A DNA stretch of 10,267 nt from Acetobacterium sp. (GTDB taxonomy: Bacteria; Bacillota; Clostridia; Eubacteriales; Eubacteriaceae), in contig JAKLQL010000381.1 of the NCBI GenBank assembly GCA_022013395.1, positions 1 through 10,267 of the forward strand. The letters are read 5' to 3'. Positions within the stretch are counted from its first letter, which is position 1; every line of letters starts with the position of its first letter. The notes beneath the pieces are model-generated. The model had not been told where the DNA came from, did not search any database, and saw only the letters and a program-made list of their open reading frames with translations. Below, piece by piece: positions 1-5,706 of this stretch. The translations under genes were made by a program, and so were the position numbers.

Positions 1-89
1 CGTTCCAGCAGGGTATCCATCTGGTTTGCAACGACCTGAACCCCGCCAAAAATGAATTTCTGATTGGGTATAGAATCCATATTATCCAA
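1..89 (-). CDS. Probable MarR-family transcriptional regulator, N-terminal fragment (cut by window edge)
   Basis: Only the first 29 codons are present; the gene continues beyond position 1. I chose the TTG at 89-87 as start because a GGAGG (100-96) lies 6 nt upstream of it. The ATG at 80, in the same frame, would be 15 nt away. The peptide begins MDNMDSIPNQKFIFGGVQVV and continues into an amphipathic helix (ANQMDTLLE). This resembles the first dimerisation helix of MarR proteins, which often read K-F/L-I-F-G-x-x-x-x-x-A-N. The DNA-binding wing is off the window, so the family call rests on this short match plus the palindromic operator-like site over its promoter, which is typical of self-repressing MarR genes. 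It is divergent from the membrane-HAD gene at 300, which may be a target; that is inference. Another small helical regulator remains possible. Confidence 0.55.
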   Translation of the reverse strand, partial: MDNMDSIPNQKFIFGGVQVVANQMDTLLE

Positions 90-104
90 AATATACCTCC
101 AACA

Positions 105-136
105 ATCTATTAAGGTAATGTATTACCTTAATAGAT
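105..136. promoter_or_regulatory. 32-bp palindromic operator-like site
   Basis: Two perfect 15-bp arms, ATCTATTAAGGTAAT (105-119) and ATTACCTTAATAGAT (122-136), flank a 2-bp centre (GT). The core AAGGTAAT/ATTACCTT recurs: 112-124 (AAGGTAATGTATT) is also the exact reverse complement of 137-149 (AATACATTACCTT), giving a third half-site. The symmetry, size and position over the regulator's -10 and start point fit a dimeric winged-helix repressor such as MarR. Which protein binds is inferred. Confidence 0.7.
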
Positions 137-163
137 AATACATTACCTTTTTTTATATGTCAA
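135..163 (-). promoter_or_regulatory. Sigma-A type promoter of the minus-strand regulator
   Basis: Read on the minus strand, a perfect -35 TTGACA (163-158) is followed by a 17-bp spacer and a -10 TATTAT (140-135), with transcription expected to start near 128. The leader to the TTG start at 89 is about 40 nt. The palindrome at 105-136 covers the -10 edge and the start point, and another ATTACCTT half-site lies in the spacer, so a bound repressor would block polymerase. Confidence 0.75.
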
Positions 164-299
164 TACCTTTTAAGAAAATTAATTTGTTTTAGATAAAAGT
201 TAAGGGATATATAAATTTGAAAGGGTTTGCAGTCATTTCGAAGGTCTAAATTTTCAAATTTGTGTTATTATAATTAAGCACCAGAAGAGGAGACATTTT
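150..299 (+). promoter_or_regulatory. Upstream region of the membrane-HAD gene with candidate promoters and RBS
   Basis: This AT-rich leader holds two weak promoter candidates. One is TTGTTT (184-189) with an 18-bp spacer to TATATA (208-213). The other is an extended -10, TGT followed by TATTAT (263-271), overlapping TATAAT (269-274) with no good -35. GAGGAG (287-292), 7 nt before the ATG at 300, is a strong ribosome binding site. Both candidates lie downstream of the 105-149 palindromes, so a repressor bound there would not directly cover them. The true start cannot be decided from sequence alone. Confidence 0.35.
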
Positions 300-1619
300 A
301 TGCCTAAAATAGGAATGCGAATTTTTAAAACATTTATAGCAGTCTATCTTTGCTTTTTAATCTACTTATTAAGAGGTGAGCAGGGTTCCCCATTCTATTC
401 GACCATTGCGGCAATTTTGTGTATGCAGCCCTATGTTTCCAATAGTTTTAAGGTGGCCATGAATCGGACCCTGGGAACCTTTATTGGCGGTGCCATGGGA
501 TTGGTATTGCTGATTTTTGAGCGACAGTTTATTCCGGTAGACATGCCAGCGCTGCAGTACTTTATTGTCTCGTTGTGTATTATTCCGCTGATTTACTTTA
601 CGGTCACCATCAAAAAACCAACTGCTTCTTATATTACCTGTGTCGTATTTTTAAGTATTACGATAACCCATGGGGCAGATGTGAATCCCCTGATTTTCAC
701 AATTGATCGTATCATTGATACCTTGATTGGAATTTTCGTGTCTCTTGGCGTCAATGCCTTTCGCTTGCCCAGGCGTAAAAATCGAAAAGCATTATTTGTC
801 ACAAATCTTGATGGCACGTTGTTAAATTCCAGCGGTGAAATCAGCAACTATTCCAGGATTAAACTCAATACGATGATCAAACATGGGGCCCTGATTACCA
901 TTGCCACCACGAGAAGTGTGGAAACATTGCTGCCATTGCTGGAGGGCGTAGAAATGAAAGTGCCGATTATCATTATGAATGGGGCGGTTCAATATGATTT
1001 GAAAAAGCGAACCTATTTGGCCTGTAAGAAAATGAACCCCGAAACGGCTAAGCAGATCATTGATGTTTTTGAAAAACAAGACCTTAATTGTTTTACTCAT
1101 ACCATCATCAATGATGTCTTACATGTTTATTACATCAGGCTCATTAACCCCGTGGAAGAAAAAATCTATCACTCGAAAAAGCGGCTGCCGGAACAAAGCT
1201 ATTTTTGCGGAGATTTGCCAGAAGATCAGAGTGTGTTATCAATTATGGCAGTGGATCAGCAAGAAACCATAGTGAAGCTCAAAGAGGTCATCATGAGCCT
1301 GGCTATTGCCCCAGCGGTTAATGTTGAGTGTTATCCGGATGACGAACATGAAGGTTATTATTTTATTGAAATCACCAGTTGTGAAGCCTCGGTGAAGAAT
1401 GCCATCATCGACATGAAAACCCATTATGCAGCAACCAGTGTAGTGGCCTTTGGTAACGATGCAAGGAATTCAGCCATGCTGGCGGTGGCTGATTTTCCCT
1501 ACGTGGTTGAAAATACAGCGGATGAAGTAAAAGCGATGCCCTGGATACCCATTGGCAGCAATGACAGCGATGCAGTGGTCAAGACCATCGGTCGACATTT
1601 TTATGTCAAACCTTTTTAA
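300..1619 (+). CDS. Membrane protein: aromatic-acid-exporter-like (ArAE/FUSC) domain fused to a degenerate Cof-type HAD domain
   Basis: 439 aa. Residues 1-155 hold about six membrane segments (near 8-25, 33-50, 58-75, 85-103, 110-125, 138-155). The twice-repeated R-x-x-x-T-x-I-G pattern (NRTLGTFIGG; DRIIDTLIGI) is typical of the ArAE_1/FUSC group of small-molecule exporters. A basic linker (RLPRRKNRK) leads to a cytoplasmic HAD fold at about 162-430. Motif I reads TNLDGTLL, with Asn169 where the phosphorylated nucleophile Asp belongs; Asp171 is kept. Motif II keeps Thr203 (ATTRS) and the motif III Lys366 is kept (ASVKN). Motif IV reads AFGNDARNSAML, with Asn386 and Asn390 where the two metal-binding Asp residues belong. 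The HAD part is therefore probably not a phosphatase and may bind a ligand or act as a structural or regulatory domain. The transported substrate is unknown. The gene is divergent from the MarR-like gene and appears to be a single-gene unit. The fold assignments are confident; the function is not. Confidence 0.8.
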   Translation: MPKIGMRIFKTFIAVYLCFLIYLLRGEQGSPFYSTIAAILCMQPYVSNSFKVAMNRTLGTFIGGAMGLVLLIFERQFIPVDMPALQYFIVSLCIIPLIYFTVTIKKPTASYITCVVFLSITITHGADVNPLIFTIDRIIDTLIGIFVSLGVNAFRLPRRKNRKALFVTNLDGTLLNSSGEISNYSRIKLNTMIKHGALITIATTRSVETLLPLLEGVEMKVPIIIMNGAVQYDLKKRTYLACKKMNPETAKQIIDVFEKQDLNCFTHTIINDVLHVYYIRLINPVEEKIYHSKKRLPEQSYFCGDLPEDQSVLSIMAVDQQETIVKLKEVIMSLAIAPAVNVECYPDDEHEGYYFIEITSCEASVKNAIIDMKTHYAATSVVAFGNDARNSAMLAVADFPYVVENTADEVKAMPWIPIGSNDSDAVVKTIGRHFYVKPF

Positions 1620-1655
1620 TTGATGTAATGATGACCGTTTGCAGGAAAAACCGAT

Positions 1656-1684
1656 TTGACACCATATGTTGTATGTGTTAAAAT
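1656..1684 (+). promoter_or_regulatory. Sigma-A promoter of the riboswitch-nrdDG transcript
   Basis: A perfect -35 TTGACA (1656-1661), a 17-bp spacer and a -10 TAAAAT (1679-1684) predict a start near 1691. That is about 10 nt before the first strand of the riboswitch P1 stem, so the whole aptamer is transcribed. No terminator is visible between the upstream gene's stop (1619) and this promoter, so some readthrough is possible. Confidence 0.8.
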
Positions 1685-1701
1685 TAATATAACAAAATAA
1701 G

Positions 1702-1864
1702 ATAGTAATGGTGCTGTACCAATCGGTGCAGTTCAGGGGAAGCAGGTGCAAATCCGGCACGGTCCCGCCGCTGTAATGGGGAAATATTTGAATGAAAAAA
1801 GTAGGCAAGTCTGTGAATTTTCTGAAAAAGATCGACCCAAAGTCAGATTACCCGCCATAACTGT
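1702..1864 (+). ncRNA. Cobalamin (B12) riboswitch aptamer
   Basis: The conserved core is easy to read: GGGGAAGCAGGTG (1737-1747), AAATCCGGCACGG (1750-1762), CCCGCCGCTGTAATGG (1764-1779), and the 3' B12 box AGTCAGATTACCCGCC (1841-1856). The P1 stem can form between ATAGTAATGG (1702-1711) and CCATAACTGT (1855-1864), with one mismatch. The layout matches the class of riboswitch that binds adenosylcobalamin or a related cobalamin; which form is bound cannot be told here. It lies in the 5' leader of nrdD and is followed by an intrinsic terminator. Ligand binding is therefore expected to stop transcription and shut off the B12-independent ribonucleotide reductase. Confidence 0.93.
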
Positions 1865-1874
1865 TTACGCCAGA

Positions 1875-1945
1875 CTCTACGCGTGATAGAGGGTGTTTGA
1901 GCCAATGAATCATTATGCCTCTTGACACGCCGTCGAGAGGTTTTT
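1875..1945 (+). terminator. Riboswitch expression platform: P13-like hairpin, antiterminator and intrinsic terminator
   Basis: The terminator is the stem CCTCTTGAC (1918-1926) / GTCGAGAGG (1932-1940), with a 5-nt loop and one T-G pair, followed by TTTTT (1941-1945). AGAGG (1888-1892) upstream is complementary to CCTCT (1918-1922) and can act as antiterminator. That same segment can instead be sequestered in the hairpin CTCTA (1875-1879) / TAGAG (1887-1891). The loop of this hairpin contains CGTG (1882-1885), complementary to CACG (1758-1761) in the aptamer's L5 region, as expected for the L5-L13 kissing contact. Bound cobalamin would stabilise the kissing hairpin, free CCTCT and let the terminator form. 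The pairings are visible in the sequence; the switching order is inferred. Confidence 0.8.
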
Positions 1946-2016
1946 CAATGCCAAAAACAATAAAAATATCGAAAAAAGACAAATAGACCAGCAGGAAAGA
2001 AGGCAAATAACAGAAT

Positions 2017-4356
2017 ATGATTACTAAAATCAAAAAACGCGACGGACGAGAAGCTCCTTTTAACATTGAAAAAATTGCCAATGCCATTTTCAAGGCAGCT
2101 AACGAACTCGGCGGGCAGAATTACCAGACGGCCATGGATCTGGCCGAAAAAGTTGCCATCTATATCGAACAGGAAATGAATACCAACACACCGACAGTAG
2201 AAGAAATTCAAGATGCGGTTGAAAAAATTCTGATCGAAACCGGACACGCCAAAACCGCTAAACAATATATTCTCTACCGGGCCGAACGAACCCGAATCCG
2301 GGAAATGGATACCCGGCTAATGAAAATATACGAGGATCTTACCTTCAAAGAGGCTAAAGATAACGATGTGAAGCGGGAAAATGCTAATATCGACGGGGAT
2401 ACCGCCATGGGCACCATGCTCAAATATGGTTCGGAGGGGGCCAAACAGTTTTATGAAATGTTTGTTCTGAAACCGGAACATTCAAAAGCCCATAAAGACG
2501 GAGAAATTCATATTCATGATATGGATTTTTTAACGCTGACGACCACTTGCTGCCAGATTGATTTAGAAAAACTATTTAAGAATGGCTTTAGCACAGGTCA
2601 TGGACACCTGAGAGAACCCAATGATATTCAAAGCTATTCGGCTCTGGCCTGTATCGCCATCCAGTCTAACCAAAACGATCAACACGGCGGACAGAGCATT
2701 CCCAACTTCGAGTATGCCATGGTCCCAGGCGTGAAAAAAACCTATGTCAGACTTTACCGGGAAAACCTGTCAAAGGCATTAACCTTATTGACGGATACGA
2801 AAAATGCTTTGGTTAAAGTTAAAGCCATTAGTGAAGAGATTGAAAAGAAACAGGGGTTGATTCCTGAATTAAATCATTCAAAACGGTATCAGGAAGCGGA
2901 AGCGAAAAATTTAGCTCAATGGATTAATGATGGGAACATGATTGAGCGGGTTCAAACCTTTGCCATAGAAAATGCCGAACGAGAAATCGACCGCAGTGTG
3001 TATCAGTCTATGGAAGCCTTTGTGCATAACCTGAACACCATGCATAGCCGAGCTGGGGCTCAAATTCCTTTTAGCTCCATTAACTACGGCATGGATACCT
3101 CCATTGAAGGCCGATTGGTGATCAAGAATCTGCTACTGGCCACCGAAACCGGATTGGGAAATGGTGAAACCCCCATTTTCCCCATTCATATTTTTAAGGT
3201 CAAAGAAGGGGTGAACTACAATCCCTGGGATCCCAATTACGATTTGTTTAAGCTGGCCTGCCGGGTCAGCGCCAAACGGCTATTTCCCAACTTTTCCTTC
3301 CAGGATGCCCCCTATAATCTAAAGTATTATAAAGAGGGTCAACCGGAAACAGAAATAGCTTACATGGGCTGCCGAACTCGGGTGATTGGGAATGTCCATG
3401 ACACCGATCGGGAAATTACCTATGGTCGAGGTAATCTGAGTTTTACCACCATCAATCTGCCCCGCATTGCCTTAAACATCAAGGGAAATCGGGAACTATT
3501 TTTTGTGGAGTTGGATAGAAAAATTGATTTGGTCATCGACCAGCTGATGGAACGGTTTGAAATTCAGGCCCATAAAAAAGTGAAAAATTTTCCCTTTTTA
3601 ATGGGGCAGGGAGTTTGGATGGACTCGGAGGATCTTACCGAAGAGATGGAAATCCGGGAAGTCTTAAAACATGGAACCTTGAGCATGGGATTTATCGGAC
3701 TGGCCGAATGTCTGACTGTTTTAACCGGAAAACACCATGGTGAAGCAGCAGCGGTGCAGGAACTGGGACTGGAAATCATTGGCCATATGCGAAAGCGAAT
3801 GGACGAAACCAGTGCAAAATACCAGCTCAATTTCACCCTCCTGGGAACGCCGGCCGAAGGCACCGCCGGACGTTTTGTCAAGCTGGATAAAAAGGTGTTT
3901 GGTGATATCCCGGGAGTGACGGACCGAGAGTATTATACCAATTCTTTCCACATTCCGGTATACTATCAAACCAGCGCCTATGAAAAAATAAGGTTGGAAG
4001 CCCCCTATCATGAGCTCACTAACGCTGGACATATTACCTATGTGGAAATGGATGGGGACCCCTTGGACAATCTGGAAGCCTTTGAAAAAGTGGTCCGAGC
4101 CATGAAGGAAGCGGGCATTGGTTACGGATCCATCAACCACCCAGTGGATCGTGATCCGGTTTGCGGCTTTACCGGAATCATCGGCGACGAGTGTCCTAAT
4201 TGCGGTCGTCAGGAAGGCGATGTTCGATTTGATCGCATCCGCCGTATTACCGGTTATCTGGTTGGTACCCTGGATCGCTTCAATGATGCCAAAAAAGCTG
4301 AAGAACGGGATCGGATCAAGCATTTCAATGCTAGCGAACAATTGGAGCAATTGTAA
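2017..4356 (+). CDS. nrdD: Anaerobic (class III) ribonucleoside-triphosphate reductase, large subunit
   Basis: 779 aa, a little longer than E. coli NrdD. It reduces ribonucleoside triphosphates to deoxynucleotides using a glycyl radical. An ATP-cone regulatory domain covers about 3-95 (KKRDGREAPFNIEKIANAI). The catalytic barrel includes HIHDMDF followed by Cys178/Cys179, one of which is the radical-relay cysteine, and MGCR with the thiyl-radical Cys452. Met450 and Asn473 sit at the same offsets from it (-2 and +21) as Met288 and Asn311 in the T4 enzyme, which suggests the formate-using type; this needs an alignment. A Cys cluster (Cys716, Cys726, Cys729) precedes the glycyl-radical motif RRITGYL with Gly746. 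Only three Cys are seen where four zinc ligands are common. The ATG is the first in the frame; the nearest purine-rich RBS (GAAGG, 1999-2003) is 13 nt away, so initiation may be modest. The gene overlaps nrdG by one base and is controlled by the cobalamin riboswitch. Confidence 0.96.
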   Translation: MITKIKKRDGREAPFNIEKIANAIFKAANELGGQNYQTAMDLAEKVAIYIEQEMNTNTPTVEEIQDAVEKILIETGHAKTAKQYILYRAERTRIREMDTRLMKIYEDLTFKEAKDNDVKRENANIDGDTAMGTMLKYGSEGAKQFYEMFVLKPEHSKAHKDGEIHIHDMDFLTLTTTCCQIDLEKLFKNGFSTGHGHLREPNDIQSYSALACIAIQSNQNDQHGGQSIPNFEYAMVPGVKKTYVRLYRENLSKALTLLTDTKNALVKVKAISEEIEKKQGLIPELNHSKRYQEAEAKNLAQWINDGNMIERVQTFAIENAEREIDRSVYQSMEAFVHNLNTMHSRAGAQIPFSSINYGMDTSIEGRLVIKNLLLATETGLGNGETPIFPIHIFKVKEGVNYNPWDPNYDLFKLACRVSAKRLFPNFSFQDAPYNLKYYKEGQPETEIAYMGCRTRVIGNVHDTDREITYGRGNLSFTTINLPRIALNIKGNRELFFVELDRKIDLVIDQLMERFEIQAHKKVKNFPFLMGQGVWMDSEDLTEEMEIREVLKHGTLSMGFIGLAECLTVLTGKHHGEAAAVQELGLEIIGHMRKRMDETSAKYQLNFTLLGTPAEGTAGRFVKLDKKVFGDIPGVTDREYYTNSFHIPVYYQTSAYEKIRLEAPYHELTNAGHITYVEMDGDPLDNLEAFEKVVRAMKEAGIGYGSINHPVDRDPVCGFTGIIGDECPNCGRQEGDVRFDRIRRITGYLVGTLDRFNDAKKAEERDRIKHFNASEQLEQL

Positions 4357-4862
4357 TGAATGAAAAAGTAAGAATCGCCGGCGTCATCAAGGAATCTATT
4401 GTGGATGGTCCGGGAATCCGTTTTGTGGTTTTTGCTCAAGGCTGTCCACATCATTGTGACGGCTGCCACAATCCGGCGACTCACGATTTTAATAAGGGCA
4501 ACCTGATTGAAATTGAAACAATTATCAATGAAATGAAAAGGAATCCGCTGCTAGATGGCATCACCCTCAGTGGCGGGGAACCCTTTGAACAGCCAGAAGC
4601 CTTTGGGGAACTGGCCAGACGTTCGAAAGCCCTGGGTTATCACGTGATGACCTATACCGGCTACACCTACGAAACTTTGATGGAGAAAAAAGATGAGCAG
4701 AGGCTGCGGCTACTGGAAAATACCGATCTGCTGGTGGATGGGAAGTTTGAAGCTGAGCAAAAGAGCCTGATGCTAAAATTCAGAGGATCGAAAAATCAAC
4801 GAATCATTGATTTGAACAAATCCCGGCGGGAAAATAGATTGACGCTTAGCGAAATCAGCTAG
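4356..4862 (+). CDS. nrdG: Anaerobic ribonucleotide reductase activating protein (radical SAM)
   Basis: 168 aa, a normal length for NrdG. It uses a [4Fe-4S] cluster and S-adenosylmethionine to abstract hydrogen from Gly746 of NrdD, creating the glycyl radical. The cluster motif CxxxCxxC is Cys30, Cys34 and Cys37 (GCPHHCDGCHNP), and the SAM-binding glycine motif is SGGEP at 72-76. The N-terminal stretch ESIVDGPGIRFVVF is the usual NrdG/PFL-activase lead-in. The start codon overlaps the nrdD stop (TAATG) and GGAG lies 8 nt upstream inside nrdD, so the two are translationally coupled and made in matched amounts. Close paralogues such as pyruvate-formate-lyase activases share the motifs, but the size and the partner gene settle the call. 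Confidence 0.96.
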   Translation: MNEKVRIAGVIKESIVDGPGIRFVVFAQGCPHHCDGCHNPATHDFNKGNLIEIETIINEMKRNPLLDGITLSGGEPFEQPEAFGELARRSKALGYHVMTYTGYTYETLMEKKDEQRLRLLENTDLLVDGKFEAEQKSLMLKFRGSKNQRIIDLNKSRRENRLTLSEIS

Positions 4863-4879
4863 AAAATAAAAAATAATCA

Positions 4880-4912
4880 AAAAAGCAATCGCCTCTTATG
4901 CGGTTGCTTTTT
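4880..4912. terminator. Bidirectional intrinsic terminator between nrdG and the lipoprotein gene
   Basis: The stem AGCAATCGC (4884-4892) / GCGGTTGCT (4900-4908) has a 7-nt loop. It is flanked by an A run on the left and a T run (4908-4912) on the right, so it can terminate nrdDG on the plus strand and the converging lipoprotein gene on the minus strand. Confidence 0.85.
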
Positions 4913-4954
4913 AGCTTCGGCATTACGCCAATCCGTTGCGAAAATCAATGGGTA

Positions 4955-5239
4955 TTATTTTTCTTGAATAATCACCACTGCGTTATAGACAATGGTTCTT
5001 TTTCCGTTGAGATCAAATAAAACTTTGTTACCATATTCGGTGTCTTCGATGTCGACTTTCCCATCATATTCAGCTAATAATGTGCCGCTTTGAGAATAAA
5101 CGGATATGTGACGATCTAGACCTCCGACCCATTCTGATTGCGTTGTTTTTATATCTCGTCCCATCGATTGACACCCTGCAAATATTAACAGTGACATTAA
5201 CAACAAAATACCAAAAAATATTTTCTTAGACTTGTTCAT
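4955..5239 (-). CDS. Small predicted lipoprotein of unknown function
   Basis: 94 aa from the ATG at 5239. That start has GGAGG (5252-5248) 8 nt upstream. An upstream in-frame ATG at 5254 overlaps this GGAGG and is the poorer choice. The N-terminus is a clear lipoprotein signal: MNKSKK, a hydrophobic stretch (IFFGILLLMSLLIF), then the lipobox FAGC with Cys23 as the lipidated residue. The mature part of about 72 aa is beta-rich and reads like one small compact domain (VGGLDRHISVYSQSG, AEYDGKVDIEDTEYGNKVLF, DLNGKRTIVYNAVVIIQEK). This resembles small Firmicute lipoproteins of the DUF5052 kind, often seen on phages and plasmids; I state that from memory and could not check it. It is anchored on the outer face of the membrane. 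It converges on nrdG and shares a bidirectional terminator with it. Confidence 0.8.
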   Translation of the reverse strand: MNKSKKIFFGILLLMSLLIFAGCQSMGRDIKTTQSEWVGGLDRHISVYSQSGTLLAEYDGKVDIEDTEYGNKVLFDLNGKRTIVYNAVVIIQEK

Positions 5240-5268
5240 TTCTTTTGCCTCCATGATTTTTTAGCTTT

Positions 5269-5297
5269 ATAATCGCATATCGTTTTAATTTAATCAA
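5269..5297 (-). promoter_or_regulatory. Candidate promoter of the lipoprotein gene
   Basis: On the minus strand, TTGATT (5297-5292), a 17-bp spacer and GATTAT (5274-5269) give a plausible sigma-A promoter about 15 nt before the lipoprotein's GGAGG. Each box matches consensus at four of six positions. Confidence 0.4.
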
Positions 5298-5463
5298 TCA
5301 CTTTATCAAAAAAATAGTGGTCAGAAAAAACATGGCGACTGGGTTCTGCGGGATTAATGATGTAATAATTAACTAGGCCTTTTCTGACAGCGTAAACAGA
5401 GCCCCCTGGCGAATCGTTATTCAAGAAGCGTTGATTACCACTTAACACAATTTTAACGGTTTC
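5290..5463 (-). pseudogene. Orphan coding-like frame, possible gene remnant or small ORF
   Basis: Fifty-seven sense codons are open on the minus strand between stops at 5466-5464 and 5292-5290. The composition looks protein-like: SGNQRFLNNDSPGGSVYAVR, then KGLVNYYIINPAEPSRHVFS and DHYFFDKVID. There is no ATG. The only early start is a GTG at 5448 without a recognisable ribosome binding site, which would give 52 aa. The upstream flank has stops in all frames. I read it as the 3' remnant of a decayed gene or an unannotated small protein. I do not recognise the family. Confidence 0.3.
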
Positions 5464-5490
5464 TTAACTCAAAAATTACCAGGATTGCCT

Positions 5491-5519
5491 TTTAAACATC
5501 TTGATGATTCGGTTACAAT
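5491..5519 (+). promoter_or_regulatory. Candidate promoter of the signalling operon
   Basis: TTTAAA (5491-5496), a 17-bp spacer and TACAAT (5514-5519) predict a start near 5526. The -10 matches consensus at five of six positions and the -35 at four. It would give a leader of about 180 nt containing the 5624-5656 hairpin. Confidence 0.4.
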
Positions 5520-5623
5520 AGCAGTAATAAATAATTAAGAATGATCAATAATATTCGAGTTGGACTCCCTTATTACAACCGGAATATCATGATCAGGCAG
5601 GGTTATCCTTTTTTCACAGTCTG

Positions 5624-5656
5624 AGAGTTGCTTGTTTATAAGCGACTCTTTGTTTT
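5624..5656 (+). terminator. Terminator-like hairpin in the leader of the signalling operon
   Basis: The ten-pair stem AGAGTTGCTT (5624-5633) / AAGCGACTCT (5640-5649) has one T-G pair and a 6-nt loop, and is followed by TTGTTTT (5650-5656). It sits 50 nt before the start of the first gene of the operon and points the same way. It is therefore either an attenuator for that operon or the terminator of something transcribed from upstream. No regular gene lies immediately upstream on this strand. Confidence 0.65.
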
Positions 5657-5706
5657 ATGCATAGGCTGAAAATAAGGGTTTCAAAATCGATACGGAAAGG
5701 GTTTTT

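Larger units (their letters stand above)
5298..5706. other. Gene-poor stretch ahead of the signalling operon
   Basis: This region separates the lipoprotein gene from the signalling operon. It holds the orphan minus-strand frame (5290-5463), a candidate plus-strand promoter (5491-5519), a 27-codon plus-strand frame (5541-5624) and a terminator-like hairpin (5624-5656). GGAAAGGG (5694-5701) is the ribosome binding site of the gene at 5707. I looked for c-di-GMP, SAM and other familiar riboswitch cores here and saw none. Confidence 0.6.

Noticed and set aside
1470..2265. Minus-strand frames across the riboswitch and the nrdD start
   Set aside because: They run antisense through the conserved cobalamin aptamer and terminator, which explain the sequence conservation; the peptides show no recognisable pattern.
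3721..4350. Long open frame (209 codons) on the minus strand inside nrdD
   Set aside because: It lies fully antisense to the well-supported 3' part of nrdD (zinc cysteines and glycyl-radical motif), shows no recognisable domain or RBS, and is explained by codon bias of the sense strand.
5240..5254. Upstream ATG (5254) as start of the lipoprotein
   Set aside because: This ATG overlaps the GGAGG that serves the ATG at 5239; the shorter form has ideal spacing and a standard signal peptide start (MNKSKK).
5526..5706. Possible c-di-GMP riboswitch before the MshEN-CheX operon
   Set aside because: The leader lacks the conserved GEMM-I core and the class II pattern; only a simple terminator-like hairpin is visible.
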